NCBI RefSeq assembly: GCF_000005505.3
Contig: NC_016135.3
Coordinates: forward strand, 6,713,501-6,777,500
Direction: 5' to 3'
Length of the DNA stretch: 64,000 bases
From: Brachypodium distachyon
Lineage: Eukaryota; Streptophyta; Magnoliopsida; Poales; Poaceae
This document shows, piece by piece, positions 11,767 to 23,979 of this stretch. The notes under the pieces were generated by a model that did not search any database, was not told the origin of the DNA, and was given only the letters and a program-made list of their open reading frames with translations. How positions within the stretch are numbered: the first letter of the stretch is position 1; every line of letters starts with the position of its first letter. Position numbers and translations under genes: made by a program.

Positions 11767-14700
11767 CTAAATAGAAATCCCTTCCGGGTTGTGTGCCTCG
11801 ATGTCAACATGTCTAATTCCAGGCACAATCTTCTGGATCTCTGACTCCAGCCGATCCACTTCGTATCCCAGAGCATCCACGACACCCTCACCTGTCCAAG
11901 CATTTGCTCTCAGAAAAAAGATAACCAACACAAATTCAGTGACTAGAGCAACATACCATAGTTAGCCATGACCCTTCGTAACTCCTCGTCGTCCTTGTTT
12001 AATGATGCCTCCCGGAACTGTAATAAAGGGAATTATATGATTTTTTCTATAGATGTTATCTATTGAAGATTTGTTAAAGATCGATGAGCAACAGAAAAGA
12101 TGCTAACTCTTTCTGTTTAGTTGGGCTATAACCATCTCAAAAGGTTTGTATTGCAAAGATGCAACTCATATTGTAAAGCAACTTACTTGGATGAAACTTT
12201 GGGTATAAATCCTCATTTCATTTATGCCTTGCTTCTTAGGAGGATTATTTGAAATCTTATATGCGAAGTGCACACAATTTTACATCAGAATGATGGTTTG
12301 CACTTGATATTTTCCCCAGCTTAGAACAAGGACATGTAGTTAATACATTTTTTTCTCATGTGCAGTTAGCATTAATAAATAGCTAAATGACTCCTGTGTT
12401 TGTGAGTGCCTGATTAATACCGGCGTATTAATTGGTTGTGTCGGAGGTGCTGAATTGACGACATGGCTGGAGCCTTGCAAACAGGCGCATCACTAATGCT
12501 TAAGACTTTTGCCTATTGGTTTATTTTCTGGAGTGCTGGTACTTTAAGAGCTGGAGATCGTTTCAGTTTCAAGCAAGTGCTTGATTCTGTATTTTACTTT
12601 CTGCAATTTACCTGTCGAACTACTCCCCTTGATGGGAAAGACTGCTGAACTAGGTCCTTGTAATCGATTTCATTAATGAAATCAGGAGCATTGCTCCTTT
12701 CTCTAAATAAAATACCAGCGTATTGAACAAGCCACTAAACATCAACCTAGTTGGGTTTAAACTATAATTGCTAGAAGAGCAATAGGAAGTTACAGACTAC
12801 CTAAAATTTCAATACTCCCTCCGTCCAACAAAAGATGTCTCAAGTTTGTCAAAATTTGGATGTATCTAGACAAGACTTAGTGCATAGATGCATTTAAATT
12901 TAGTCAAAGTTGAGACATCCTTTGTTGGACGGAGGAAATATAAAATTTTAGCAGTTGTTTTAATTATAACAGATGAGCAGACAAAGTAGAAAATGCCGCA
13001 CTAACTAGCAACAGGACTCAAAATGGAGGCAAAACTACATTCTCTAAAGTAAAAGAGAGACCTGTTTTGCCCATACTCCACGCCCAGTCCTTTCCAAATA
13101 ATTTTGCACCAAGACTACTCCATTGAAATCTGTGATATGATGAGGTCAATAAATTGTTAAGATAAGAACAGAAAGGGAGAATAGGGCAAGATAAAAGACA
13201 ACAAGCAAGTATATAGATCGCAACTTTGGATGGGAGGATGTTGACCGGAATACTGGAAATGGAGATTGTGAGGAATCCCTACCTGAGTTCGAATCCAACC
13301 TAAGGCAATAAACTTTTCTCCTCATGTACGATAGTTTCAGGTACTATTGGCCGATGGTTCATCGGTTTCACCAAAAACTGGCCGATTCATCAAGTTTATT
13401 CTAGAAACCTGTGCAGGCGGTCTTTGAGCTGAGTTGAGCCCATGGAACTGCCGGTTCTGGTTTCTGCGGGTTCGACCGGCAGCCCGGTTTTGTTAAACTA
13501 TGTACGGAACCCTCTACCACCCATACCCACCCAAAGGAGAAATCCATGCGGGCTGTTTGCTTAGCCCCAAGGATCGATCACATGAATCAAATATCACAAA
13601 CACACACAGTCAGAGACTTTTGCCGAAGGCACCTAACGTGCCTTCCTCTTATTTTTATTTCTCTCACGGTCTTACAGGTCGATACAAGGCTGTAGCCCCT
13701 GCATCTGTATATACACACACAAGAACAAGGACCAAACGTACTCGTACATGACTTCTAGTGTGAAATGAACATGCCTAACAAAACCTACTCCAACTCAAAC
13801 TCACACATATGGAAATTTAATTTGCGAAACTCAAAGAACCTTCTCTAATTAAGAAACCTACTTAGACTCAAATTCGAGATTAATTCTAACACAGACGAGG
13901 CAGTACCCCAATGGGAAATTTGGACATCTATAACCATTGTAATAGAACAGCACCTATGAGTTCATCAACTGACTTCGTGTGAATTGCCAAGTCATGAAGT
14001 TAGCTCAGTAAATTACTTTCTTAGTAGTGCAACAAAAATAACATGTTTGTAACACAGTTGCTTCGATATTAAGTAGTTAGTAGATGGTACCACTATTCTT
14101 TGAAGATGGATCAAGATCCAATCAACTCAATTACAAATTAAAATACAATTCATCAAACAGAAACAACCAAGGTTAATCAAAAAGACTAATCCAGAATTAT
14201 TGACTTTCAAACGAAGACATCCTAGACTACAGAACGATGAGTAAGAGTAACTAAGGTTAGCCAAAAAGAGTGCTTCATAATTTTTAACTTCCAAAAAGAG
14301 ATATCTGAGACTAAGGCACGATGGGTGGAACTGAAACTAACGCCTCAATCTGGAACTACCTTGCTGTCCCAATTATGAAGTGAAAGTGGCAATAAAATAG
14401 AATAACAGTAAGCTGGAATATGGCATTGGCAGGTGATAATAGTTATACCAATTTCTGCTTTGAATCTGAAGAACCCTGGCCCGATAACCTCACTTTTGCA
14501 ATCATAAAGAGAATCTACAACCTGAAAGGTGCAATAAAATCAGCTTCATGAGAAAGCTTTTGAGTTTTGAGCATTGTATGAAATTATAGTCATCCGAAAG
14601 TTACCGGATCAGACTTGAGAAATTCAAGAACCCGCTGCATATCATGATCGTCAATGGCCCTGCCAATTAAAGCATGCCTGTTCCTCTGAATGAGAAAAAT

Positions 14701-17700
14701 CGCAACCTACAGAGACAGCACAATTATTAATCATGATTTGAAGCAAGGCATGGACGGGAATGAGCAAAGGGTAGCAAATATAACCAAACAATCAGAGGAG
14801 AAAACATTATCCAGATGAAAACATTTATTGGTAGTTACGATTAGAAGTATATCCAATGGCACATCGCCACGAATAGTACAAAAAGCCATTAGTATCAACG
14901 TTTCATTTGTAGGAACAGAAAAAATATAAACCAAGTAAAAGAAATATGAACCAACAAAAACTAGCATACCATTCCAAGTAAGTTACCAACAATGATGGAA
15001 CCGATTGGATCATAGATAGGGTTTCCTGTCATTTGAACAGCCACCAAAGATGCTGCTGCAATAGCAAGACCTGTAACAGCAGCCCCATCCTGTCCCACAA
15101 CATTGGGGTACGATTAGGAAACCAAGGAAGTTAAGACATAAGGATTAAGTGTTAACTGAACAGGAAATTTGATTACAAGTAACTAAAATAAAATAAATGC
15201 AGGTTCAGTACTGTGGTTGCATGAAGCGATTGGACTACATGAAAAGTTGTCTTAAAGTACTCTAGGACACATTACTCACTTCAGTCATAACAGCAACCGA
15301 AGTTGGATCATGACCACGCCAGATGTAGTCCCTGATACTCATTCCTTCTGCTGCTGCACCTTTCTTAACAGCCTTTATAGCAACAAGAAGTGAAGCACCT
15401 AAGAGGCAACATGATTACTCAACTATAACCATAACTAAAATAAACAAAGAGAACAAGTGTTAGCAAAATAAAACCTTCAATTAGGATCGATCCACCAATC
15501 ACTAATGCAGCATACTGAATGTTCTCCGGAGACTGTCAAATAGAACTATTATGAAAACTAATCTTGGGTGATAATATTCGGTAATAAAATGGAATAAATG
15601 TGAAAAATCTTCTAGAGAATCCAAGGATAAATTGGCATCATACTTCAGAACTCCATAAGTTTTGAACTCCATGCACAATAGTAGCACCTGAACCCAAGCA
15701 AAATATTCCAACTGCGGATATCAAGGACCATACAAATCTTTCTTTTGAATAACCATAGCTGCAAAAGAGATTAAGCTATGGTGAGCAGTTGTTGAGTCAA
15801 AACATAGGGCACCGCTTCAGTTTTGTGGCATATCTCAAATAGCCTTGTTCTAGAAATTAAATATCTCCTTACCGCCAATAGTTCAATTCAAATAAATTGT
15901 ACTCCCTCCGTTCCATAATATAAGGCACGCACGCATTTCAATGTTTTGCTTTGACCACCAATTAGACCAACAAAAGTGAATTTTGTATTGTAAAAACTAT
16001 ACCATCAGAAACTTCTTTCAGATATGAATCTAGTGGTATAATTTTTATAACACATAATTCACATTTTGTTAGTCTAATTGATGGTCAAAGTTAGACCTTG
16101 AAATGCGTGGGCGCCTTATATTATGGAACGGAGGGAGTACTTCCAAGAAAAGGACCACACTTTTCCATATAAAAGGGAGGGGTGAGAAAATTTCTGTAAA
16201 AAACACTGATATTTGTTGACAAAGCATGCATTACAAATTGATGAGTTATACATACGGGTGTAGAGCATCTGGAGCACGTCTTGAGCTTCTCAAACCGTAT
16301 GCAAGAAGGGCCTGAAGTTTGATATACAGTTAATGCCTTAGCAAGAATCTTCACTCCATAGCAAGAAATAGAAAGGAACAGGAAAAAAGAACAAACACCA
16401 ACTTGAGTTGAAAAGGTTAAAGATACCTGGTTAGCAAAGTCTGCAACTGAATGCACTAGCTCAGCCAGCATAACATGACTAGACGTTGAAAACCACACAC
16501 CAAACTTTAGCGTGAAGACAAGAAAGTTACACCAAAGTGCTGTGTTAACTGCCCGGTGGCTGAGGTCACCCGAATAGCAGTTACATAAAACAAAATGTAT
16601 ATCAATAGAGAAACTTGAGAATAATCGACGCACGTAATAATGAATTGATGATCACCATTTTTCAAATAATCTGCCAATGCAAACTTCGAATAACTAATAT
16701 GCTACTACTCAATACCCTTAATGAATCTGCAGTAAGTATTTATTGGAGAGCAAGCATCATAACTCATACTTCACGAGAATCGGAGAACATTTCAAAGTGG
16801 ACCTTCTTCCTCATTTGATTGGAGGAATAACATTCATCTGTCCTCTAGAAAAAGATAAGGTACACATCCTACAGTCTTTCTTCTCAAAGTTAGATAACAT
16901 CATCACTCCACTTACCTCCATTACTATTCCAGTTTTGCAAATGGGATAACATTTCTGTCATATCGCAGCATAGAGGCACTAGCATTTCTGTTATATCGCA
17001 GCACATAAGCATATATTCTAGAACCCTTCCCCCCATATAAAGAAATGGTATCAAGTCACCAGCATGCGCTTTTTATTCAAAGGAATCATACATAATTTTC
17101 GTGACTGATCAGCTAAGAAAAAAGGAGATAGGAGAGGTTCTGCTGGTAAGAAAGTTTCTGTTAGAAGGAGGGGTTTGGATCATTTATCACATGAGTTGTT
17201 GATAGATGGTCCTAGGGTAAGGAACCCACCAAATAGATTTTCATGATTGGTGTGTTGTGGAATTGTAGGGGGGTGGCTAAAAAAGGGATTAGTTCCCATC
17301 TTGCTAAAATTTTACATGATTATCAAGTGGATTTTGTTGGGATCCAGGAAACAATGAAGAAAGATTTTTCTGATAAGTTTTTGAGGAAGATTGACTGGCA
17401 AGGGAAATACCAGTGGCATTGGTTGCCTTCAGTTGGAAAATCAGGTGGCATCCTGGGAGGTGTTAATTCTTGGCGATTTAATACTAAGGGTGTTTCTATG
17501 GGACAGTTTCACATCAAGGTGCATGTGGAAGATATGCAAGAGAAAAAGGAATTATATCTGGTTTTTATATATGGTGCAGCTCAGGAGGAACATAAGGCAG
17601 ATTTTTTGGTTGAGTTGGCACAGCTGTGTAGTGATCAGTCTCTTCCCATGTTGCTTGGTGGGGATTTTAATTTGCTTAGAGAGTTGGGAGATAAGAACAA

Positions 17701-20700
17701 ACCGGCTCGTTTGGGAAGGCCTTCTAGAAATTTTAATTCCATTATTCAATCCCATGAGTTGAGGGAGCTACCTTTAAATGGTGGAAAGTACACTTGGTCG
17801 AATCAGCAGGATAATCCTACTTTGGAACGACTGGACGACTGGACAGAGCTTTAATTTATTGAAAAGTGGGAAACTCTGTTCCCTCTCACGTCACTAAGAA
17901 AACTCACTAGAACTTTATCTGATCATTGCCCTTTAATTTTTGACACACATCAAATGGTGGACAAAACACCTAGAGCTTTCAGATTTGAATTAGCGTGGTT
18001 CAGGGAGGATGGTTTTCTGGAAATGATTGCTGAGATCTGGAGAGAACCAGTTGTAGCTAGGGATTTTTTGGATGCCATTGTGCAGAAACAAAAAAAGGTT
18101 AAGAAAAACTGAAAGGTTGGGGAGCTAATAGGAGAGGTATGATCAAAGCAAAGAAACAGAGAATACTTTCTGAATTGGATGAATTAGAAGTTTTGGAGGA
18201 AGAGAATAACCTGTCAAATGAACAGCTTGCCCTCAGGATTGATTTGCAAATTCAGTTGTTTGATATATATGATGAAGAGGAGCTATTTTGGAACAAAAAT
18301 TCAAGTGAACAGTGGTTACTACATGGGGATAACAATACCTGTTACTTCCATAGGATTGCTAATGGCAGAAGAAGGAAGCACATTATTTTCCGGCTGCAGG
18401 ATGGGGATAATGAAATTTCTGGCACTGACTTGTTGGTTAAACATGCTACAGAATATTACAAGGGCTTATTCAGTAATGATAATAAATGCAATCTATTCTT
18501 AAGAGACAACATTTGGTCTGAAAACCAGAAATTAACTAGGGAGGAAGCAATAGCCTTAGACAGGAGATTTGAGGAATCTGAAATCAGAGAGGTGATTTTC
18601 TCAATGGCTTGTAACAAGGCAGCAGGGCCGGATGGCTTTCCTGTGGAATTCTTTCAGAAATGTTGGGATTTTATTAAACAAGATATCATGAATATGTTTC
18701 ATGCTTTTCATGACAATAAGATTGACCTGTCTAGGATCAATTATGGTAGCATATCTTTGCTTCCCAAATGGAGTGATGCTAATGTAATCCAGAAGTATAG
18801 GCTAATTTGTTTGCTGCCCACTCTTCTGAAAATGATTACTAAAGCCATGACTTTACGTTTGGTAACAGATATGGATAAGTTGATTGACAGTTGTCAGAAT
18901 GCTTTTATCAAGGGAAGAAATATTATGGATGGGATTGTTTCTCTTCACGAAGTTCTCCATGAATCCAGACTGAGGAGGAAGCAAGGTCTGATTTTAAAAT
19001 TAGACTTTGAAAAGGCTTACGACAAGGTCAACTGGGTGTTTCTTTTCAAATGTTTGTGTGCTAGGGGTTTTTCTGAGAGATGGTGTAGTTGGTTTAAATC
19101 TGTGGTGATGGGGGGGACCTTAAGTGTTAAAGTAAATGGAAAGGAAGGTCCTTACTTTGGCAGTTTTAAGGGTGTGAGGCAAGGAGATCCCTTATCGCCA
19201 TTTTTGTTCAATGTTGCAGCTGACTGTCTAGCCACCATGTTTAGGGAGGCACAGACAAACAATATGTTTGTAGGTCTGGCCTCTAATGTTGTGGATGGAG
19301 GAATTGCTCTGTTGCAATACGCTGATGATACTATCATCATGGTTGAGGAGGATGTGGAGCAAATTAGGATGTGAAACTGCTGCTGTATTTGTTTGAACAA
19401 ATGTCTGGCTTGAAAATCAATTTTCAGAAGAGTGAGGTGCTGATGGTGCTACATGATGATGTGAAATTACAATTTTACACTGATATGTTTGGCTGTCAAG
19501 CTGGGAGCTGGCCATTGAAATACTTGGGAGTTCCAGTGAGTGGATCCAAGTTGTATGTATCTGATCTGAATATGCTGATAGATAAAATTCAAAAATGTTT
19601 GGATGGTTGGAAGGGGGGTTGTCTGTCTATCGGGGGGCGAACTACATTGATTAATTCTTGCTTGACTAGCACCCCAATATATCACATGTCTATGTATCTT
19701 TTGCCCTTGACTGTGATTGAGAAGTTGGATAAACCTAGAAGAAAGTTCATGTGGCAGGGTGGCCAGCAAAAGAAAAAATATCATTTGGTCAAATGGAAAC
19801 TTATATGTAGGCCCAAGAAGAAAGGAGGTTTGGGTGTCAAGAATCTGAGAACTTTAAATATCAGTTTGCTCTGCACGTGGTGGTGGCGTTTAGAGGCTGG
19901 TGATGGGATGTGGCAACAGTTGGTCAGAGGTAAATATGGGATTGTAGGTAGTATTAGACACATACAACCTAACACTAATAACTCTCCTTTGTGGAGAAAC
20001 TTATTGAAAGTTAGAGACTTTTATCTTAGAGGGAGAAAGATGGTTGCTGGGAATGGACGAAATACTGACTTTTGGGGGGACTGTTGGATACACAGTCAAC
20101 CTCTTAAAGAACTGTTCCCTGATCTGTTCAGGATCTGTGAAGAACAGGAGGTGTCGGTTCAGTACATGCACAGTAGGAGGTGGAATTTTCGTTTTAGGAG
20201 ATGGTTGGACTGCTCCTTGCAAGAACAACTTAGGATGTTGCATGATCTGTTATTCCAATGGGGGCCCAATGCTGATGTAGATCATCCCAAGTGGAAGTGG
20301 ACCAAAGCAGGCATCTTCTCTGTGAAGAGCATGTATTCTCACTTAACTAATCGGGGTCCTGACAGAACTTTTAGACACCTGTGGAAAGCTAAAATCCCAC
20401 TCAAAATAAAGATCTGGATGTGGTTAATCTGGCATGATGCCATTGCCACAAAAGACAATATGAAAAAACAAAAATGGGAGGGTGACTATAAATGTCGTTT
20501 TTGTTCTCAAAATGAAACTATACATCATTTGTTCTTTGGTTGTGATGCTGCTGGTTATGTGTGGAGCATTGTTAGCTTAATCATTGGTGCTCAGATGCGT
20601 TCTAACTGCTTTTCTCAAGTTTTTCGTTGGTTGCCACAACATATTTGTGTTAGTACTGATGTGCAAGTGGCTGGGGTTGCAGCAATTTGTTGGGCAATCT

Positions 20701-21842
20701 GGAAGAGTCGTAACAATGCTTGTTTTGAGAATAAATGGATCAAGCATCCTGTGGATCTTATTTGTTATACCTGTGTTTTTCTCAAATACTGGGCAGGACT
20801 CCACAAGCAAGCTGACAAGGAGGCCTTGTTGGAAGGAGCTGCTGTTCTTCAGCGAGTGGCGCTGGGCATACATGCGGGTGAAGAAGCAAAGATGCTGGAG
20901 GATGCTGTTACAGAACCTGGAAGCTAGAAGACCCTGGGTGCTGTGCAAGGCTGATGCTGCTCTGCTGAGATATGCTCTTTTCTATCTTCTCAATGCTGTG
21001 ATGTCTTTCGGCGATGGAAATGCTTGCGCGACTTCGCGAGAATGTTTTTGGGGGCGTGGTCAGCTGATTTGTTCAGTTGAGAGAGATTTACCTTCCTTGT
21101 TCTTTCTTTTTACTCCATTATTAGAGACCTGTAGTCTTTAAATCTCTTGTTTAAAACTTCTGTAAGACTTTGTGCTCCGTTTATGTTTTTGAATGGAGCG
21201 CGGCCGTCAAGTTTGACGGACGGATGGAAAAAATAATTTTCGTGACTACTAGTATCAGTACAAAGAGCATTAAAAACGGTTCCTTAAGGAAAGCATGGCA
21301 GAAACACACATATCCGTCACTTAGTTAATAGCATTGCGCCAGATATGCATTTTATAGAACACGAGGTGGGCATCCGGATCACCTGTGCTCATCGTCGAAG
21401 AGTGGCTTCTTCTTGCTTGTGGCGACACGCAGAGAATAACCTGCGCCCCCATAACAACAGCAACAACACAGAACGTAAGATAGATTACCAAACAAAATGG
21501 GTGAGAGGGGGGGGGGGGGGGGAGAGAAAGGGCACTCGTCGTACTGCGGGAGATATTGAGCAGGACAGGAGGCGCGTCCGCGATGGTGCCCCTGGGCGGT
21601 GAAGCTGCGGGGGGGAGTGTCCGCCACCCACGGAGGCCGAGGAGGCCGGCGGCACCGGAGGGGGAGCTGATGAGCGGGTGAGGCGAGAATGGGGAAGGCG
21701 GAGGGGTTGGGTGGCGGTCCTCGAGGTCGTCGTCGCGGCGGGAGAGGAGGAGGTGGAGAGGGGATGGAGAGTGAACGAGGGGACGGGAGGAGGGCGAGAG
21801 GAGGCGGAGGCGGAGGACGGCGGCAGCGAGGGGGCGGCGCAT
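11767..21842 (-). CDS. MTPC4: Metal tolerance protein C4-like zinc transporter (CDF family), 13 exons
   Basis: Exons 5'->3': 21545-21842, 21383-21440, 16427-16559, 16256-16311, 15644-15758, 15475-15532, 15280-15398, 14970-15089, 14605-14706, 14449-14521, 13062-13129, 11957-12017, 11767-11891. All introns are GT-AG; the 1386-nt CDS is open for 461 residues. The first donor (21545/21544) is the least certain, picked because its phase fits. The N-terminus is Arg-rich and hydrophobic, as in an organelle-targeting peptide. The HxxxD metal motif of helix 2 is HSVAD at 155-159; an HPYG motif precedes helix 3, and the C-terminal domain holds EVDRLE and RHVDIE. This pattern matches plant MTPC4/MTP7 and animal ZnT9 (SLC30A9), a mitochondrial zinc exporter. 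Zinc movement across an organelle membrane is therefore the likely role, by homology. Intron 2 is 4823 bp because of an antisense LINE; introns 4 and 9-11 hold MITEs or unclassified repeats. No disabling lesion is present. Confidence 0.95.
12815..12938. mobile_element. Stowaway MITE in intron 11 of the metal transporter gene
   Basis: 124 bp with inverted ends CTCCCTCCGTCCAACAAAAG and its near-complement, flanked by TA on both sides (12813-12814 and 12939-12940). It has no coding capacity. It lies between the exons at 13062-13129 and 11957-12017 and does not touch either splice site. Confidence 0.88.
13130..14448 (-). other. Intron 10 of the metal transporter gene
   Basis: A 1.3-kb intron without recognised coding sequence. 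The part at about 13240-13500 holds GCCGAT/CCGGTT-rich, repeat-like sequence suggestive of an old DNA transposon, but no ends were identified. Confidence 0.5.
15902..16137. mobile_element. Stowaway/Mariner-type MITE in intron 4 of the metal transporter gene
   Basis: 236 bp with long inverted ends, CTCCCTCCGTTCCATAATAT and its complement, and TA on both flanks (15900-15901 and 16138-16139). It is non-coding. It sits between the exons at 16256-16311 and 15644-15758. Confidence 0.92.
17243..18120 (+). pseudogene. LINE ORF2, endonuclease part (broken)
   Basis: Opens with MIGVLWNCRGV and includes the QET motif (VGIQETMKK), GGDFNLL and, past a stop, SDHCPLIF. These are the conserved blocks of the APE-type endonuclease/exonuclease/phosphatase fold of L1 elements, which nicks the target DNA. 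An in-frame TAA at 17852-17854 ends the first 203 codons; the same frame then continues with LINE-like sequence. A frameshift in an A-rich run at about 18090-18112 moves the frame into the reverse transcriptase part. Confidence 0.9.
18112..20927 (+). pseudogene. LINE ORF2, reverse transcriptase and C-terminal part (broken)
   Basis: The first part (to 19374) carries reverse transcriptase blocks: AAGPDGFPVEFF, KLDFEKAYDKV, GVRQGDPLSPFLF and the catalytic YADD (in QYADDTIIM). A one-base frameshift near 19365-19375 passes to a second frame (19371-20927). It carries the thumb region (SGLKINFQKSE), GGLGVKNLRT, and a zinc-binding C-terminal domain of the zf-RVT type (KIPLKIKIWMW, CRFC, IHHLFFGC). 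In the intact element this protein copies RNA at the nicked target. With one stop and two frameshifts over ORF2 this copy cannot make the full protein. Confidence 0.93.
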
Positions 21843-22004
21843 TTAGAGATGCCGGCGCCGCCGGTGGTGGTGGTGCTGCTGCCGAGGGCGTGGCGCAGCT
21901 TCCATTCGAGGGAAAGCGATAGAAGAACAAACAGGAAGGAGGGTTTGGGGGATTCTTGGGCACCGTGGCCTCTGGCGTGCTGGACCGGGCTCCCCACCGG
22001 GGAA
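21843..22004 (-). promoter_or_regulatory. 5' flank of the metal transporter gene
   Basis: Only about 160 bp separate the start codon from the hAT-like element upstream, so any promoter is compressed into this stretch or extends into transposon sequence. No clear TATA box is seen. Confidence 0.3.
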
Positions 22005-22481
22005 TAGGTATCGCTGGCCAACGGGCCGGCACGGCCCAGGCCCGTGAGGCCCACCTAAAAACGGGCCATGACGTGCCAGCCCGTTCCGGCGAAACCCCAG
22101 CCCAGGCACGGCACACGAGCCCGGTCGGGCCGGCCTGGGCCCGTTTAGCACGGTGGGACTCACCGTTGGTAGCGGTCCAGTTGCGGCCCAGTTAATTTTT
22201 TCCGACCAAATAAGCATACAAAAATGTCGCACGCTAGTATTAGTCACAAAACATCACATGGTCAAGTGATCAGGCCACTTGCTAGTGAGGTGGAGATCCT
22301 GTGTATTTGGTGATGTCCTGATTTCCCTCTCATGGGCTGTAGATAATATAAAAAATGTGTTAAACGGGCCGGCACGAGGCAAAGGCCCAGGCACGGCCCA
22401 AGACGGGTCACGGGCCGGCACGGCCCGTTTATAATCGTGCACGGGCCGAGCTCGTAACGGGCCTGGCATGGCACAATCCTA
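22005..22481. mobile_element. Small non-autonomous hAT-like element, GGGCC-rich ends
   Basis: The left end starts TAGGTATCG and the right end reads ATCCTA (TAGGAT on the other strand). Both subterminal regions are full of CGGGCC/GGCCCG blocks, in inverted arrangement, typical of small hAT elements of grasses. No 8-bp duplication is found, because the right side abuts a truncated Copia LTR. The last nine bases are shared with that LTR, so the exact border is ambiguous. Confidence 0.5.
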
Positions 22482-23396
22482 TGTCTCCGTTGAGGGGGCT
22501 GAGTCACACAAGACGGACACACAAGTCCACCCAATCCTCCTGAGTTAAGACCGAAGTCTCGCCCAGTTACTCGTGGTAGATCTTGAGGTGATCTCCGGAC
22601 CTTCAAAGACTGTTTGATGGCAAATCACAATCTTCGATTGCTCTTCAACACTGACTCCTAGCCGTCTAGGTGATGCCAATCACCAAGAGTAACAAGCTTC
22701 AAGTGCTCGGTTAGGGAGGGGATCCCATTCTTCATGCTCAGTTCAGCTCTAAGGGTTTTATCAGGTGTTCTTCAAAACAACTCACTCGGGATCACCACCG
22801 AATTCCTTCGGGGTGGGTCGTCTTATATAGCCTTGGCCACGACTGATCTAACCGTTGTGACCCGTTGGATAAAGTGAACTTTGAGCCTCCAGCTCACACT
22901 TTATCACTTTTGTCTCACAACGGTTAGATTAGGTGGTCAAGCACGAAAGCGACAGATTTTCAAACACATTTGAACTCAGAGTGAAGACTTCACGCGGAAG
23001 TTTCCGTGAAGCCTGAAATGCTTCATTCTTCACTTCGACGAAAAACTCACACAGAAAATGGTTTTCGCCTAAGCTGAACATGAAGAATAAGGTTTCACCT
23101 AAACCAGCTCCACACTTCAAACCCCCCTTAATAGTATGGCGTTCCTATGCTCAAGTAAAAGAAAGCTACGAAAAGATCTATGAAGAATGCTATGCTTTAC
23201 GTTCTTCACTGAGTTCTTCATACTTCACGCCAGTACTTGTACTTCAATTTTTAGGGGGTCATCGATGCTGGTTAAACCAACTCTTCCGAGGAACTAAAAC
23301 CTGAAACACTCAGTGTAACTCATTAGTTCCTCAACCATGTTGTCATCATTCATCAAAACCCATACAGGGGCAAGGTTTCCCTTTCAATCTCCCCCG
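22474..23396 (-). repeat. 3' LTR of the Maximus-like element, truncated
   Basis: Matches 33924-34847 nearly base for base. It begins TGAAAGGGAAACC on the minus strand. The last 250 bp of the intact LTR (33675-33923) are missing here; hAT-like sequence follows instead. A TATATAAGAC promoter motif is at about 22822-22832. Confidence 0.88.
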
Positions 23397-23979
23397 TTTT
23401 GGTGTTTGATGACAACATTGGTTAAAGCTTCAAAGATGGGAAAAAATAATAATTGTGAAGGTTTTAGCTTCTGAGTTATATGAAGACTCCCCTGAAGTGA
23501 AGATATGCACTATTTAGATTGCATTTGAATGCAAGTGCAAAAAGCTTTAGAAGTGTGAGGAAATCTTCATATTCTTCAGAAGCAAGGGTGTGCATCGTGT
23601 ACAGGGTTAGAGCAGAAATAATAAGAATTCATACATGCTCATAAATTGAAGTAAACAGATGCATCACCAACAAGTATTGAAGTAAACATGCATGCATGAG
23701 GAATGAAGATGCATGAAGAATAAATTTATTACAGGCATTTCAGAATCCTCTTGCAGGCAATATTTAGTGTACTTCAACACAACCAAGAGTTTTAAACCAC
23801 AGAGAATAGGACAAAGTTTTTAGGACGACGAATGACGAAGAACCAGACAAAAAAGGCAAAACTCCCCCAGCATCAAAACAAAGCGAAACCTCCCCCTGAC
23901 TCCTTGACTCCTTCTCCCCCTTTGGCATCAAGACACCAAAAAGGTTGAAGACTACTGGCTTGGTGTAGCGTCGCTGTCT
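23397..23979 (-). other. Polypurine tract and 3' non-coding region of the Maximus-like element
   Basis: On the minus strand AAAACGGGGGAGAT (23397-23410) directly precedes the 3' LTR and is the plus-strand priming tract. The rest lies between it and the accessory ORF stop and shows no coding sequence. Confidence 0.75.

Larger units (their letters stand above)
17107..21232 (+). mobile_element. L1-type LINE, 5'-truncated, in intron 2 of the metal transporter gene
   Basis: A 4126-bp insertion flanked by a perfect 15-bp duplication, ATAATTTTCGTGACT (17092-17106 and 21233-21247). It ends in a short A-run (GGATGGAAAAA), as target-primed reverse transcription gives. The left edge starts inside the C-terminal tail of ORF1 (about 17132-17240 reads as an open Lys/Arg-rich tail), so the element is 5'-truncated. 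Endonuclease, reverse transcriptase and a C-terminal zinc-binding region follow in order. It lies antisense to the host gene. Confidence 0.95.

Noticed and set aside
21379..22247. Long Pro/Arg-rich minus-strand ORFs near the start of the metal transporter
   Set aside because: They are other frames of exon 1 and the GC-rich hAT-like element. Only the 21842 frame joins to exon 2 in phase with family similarity.
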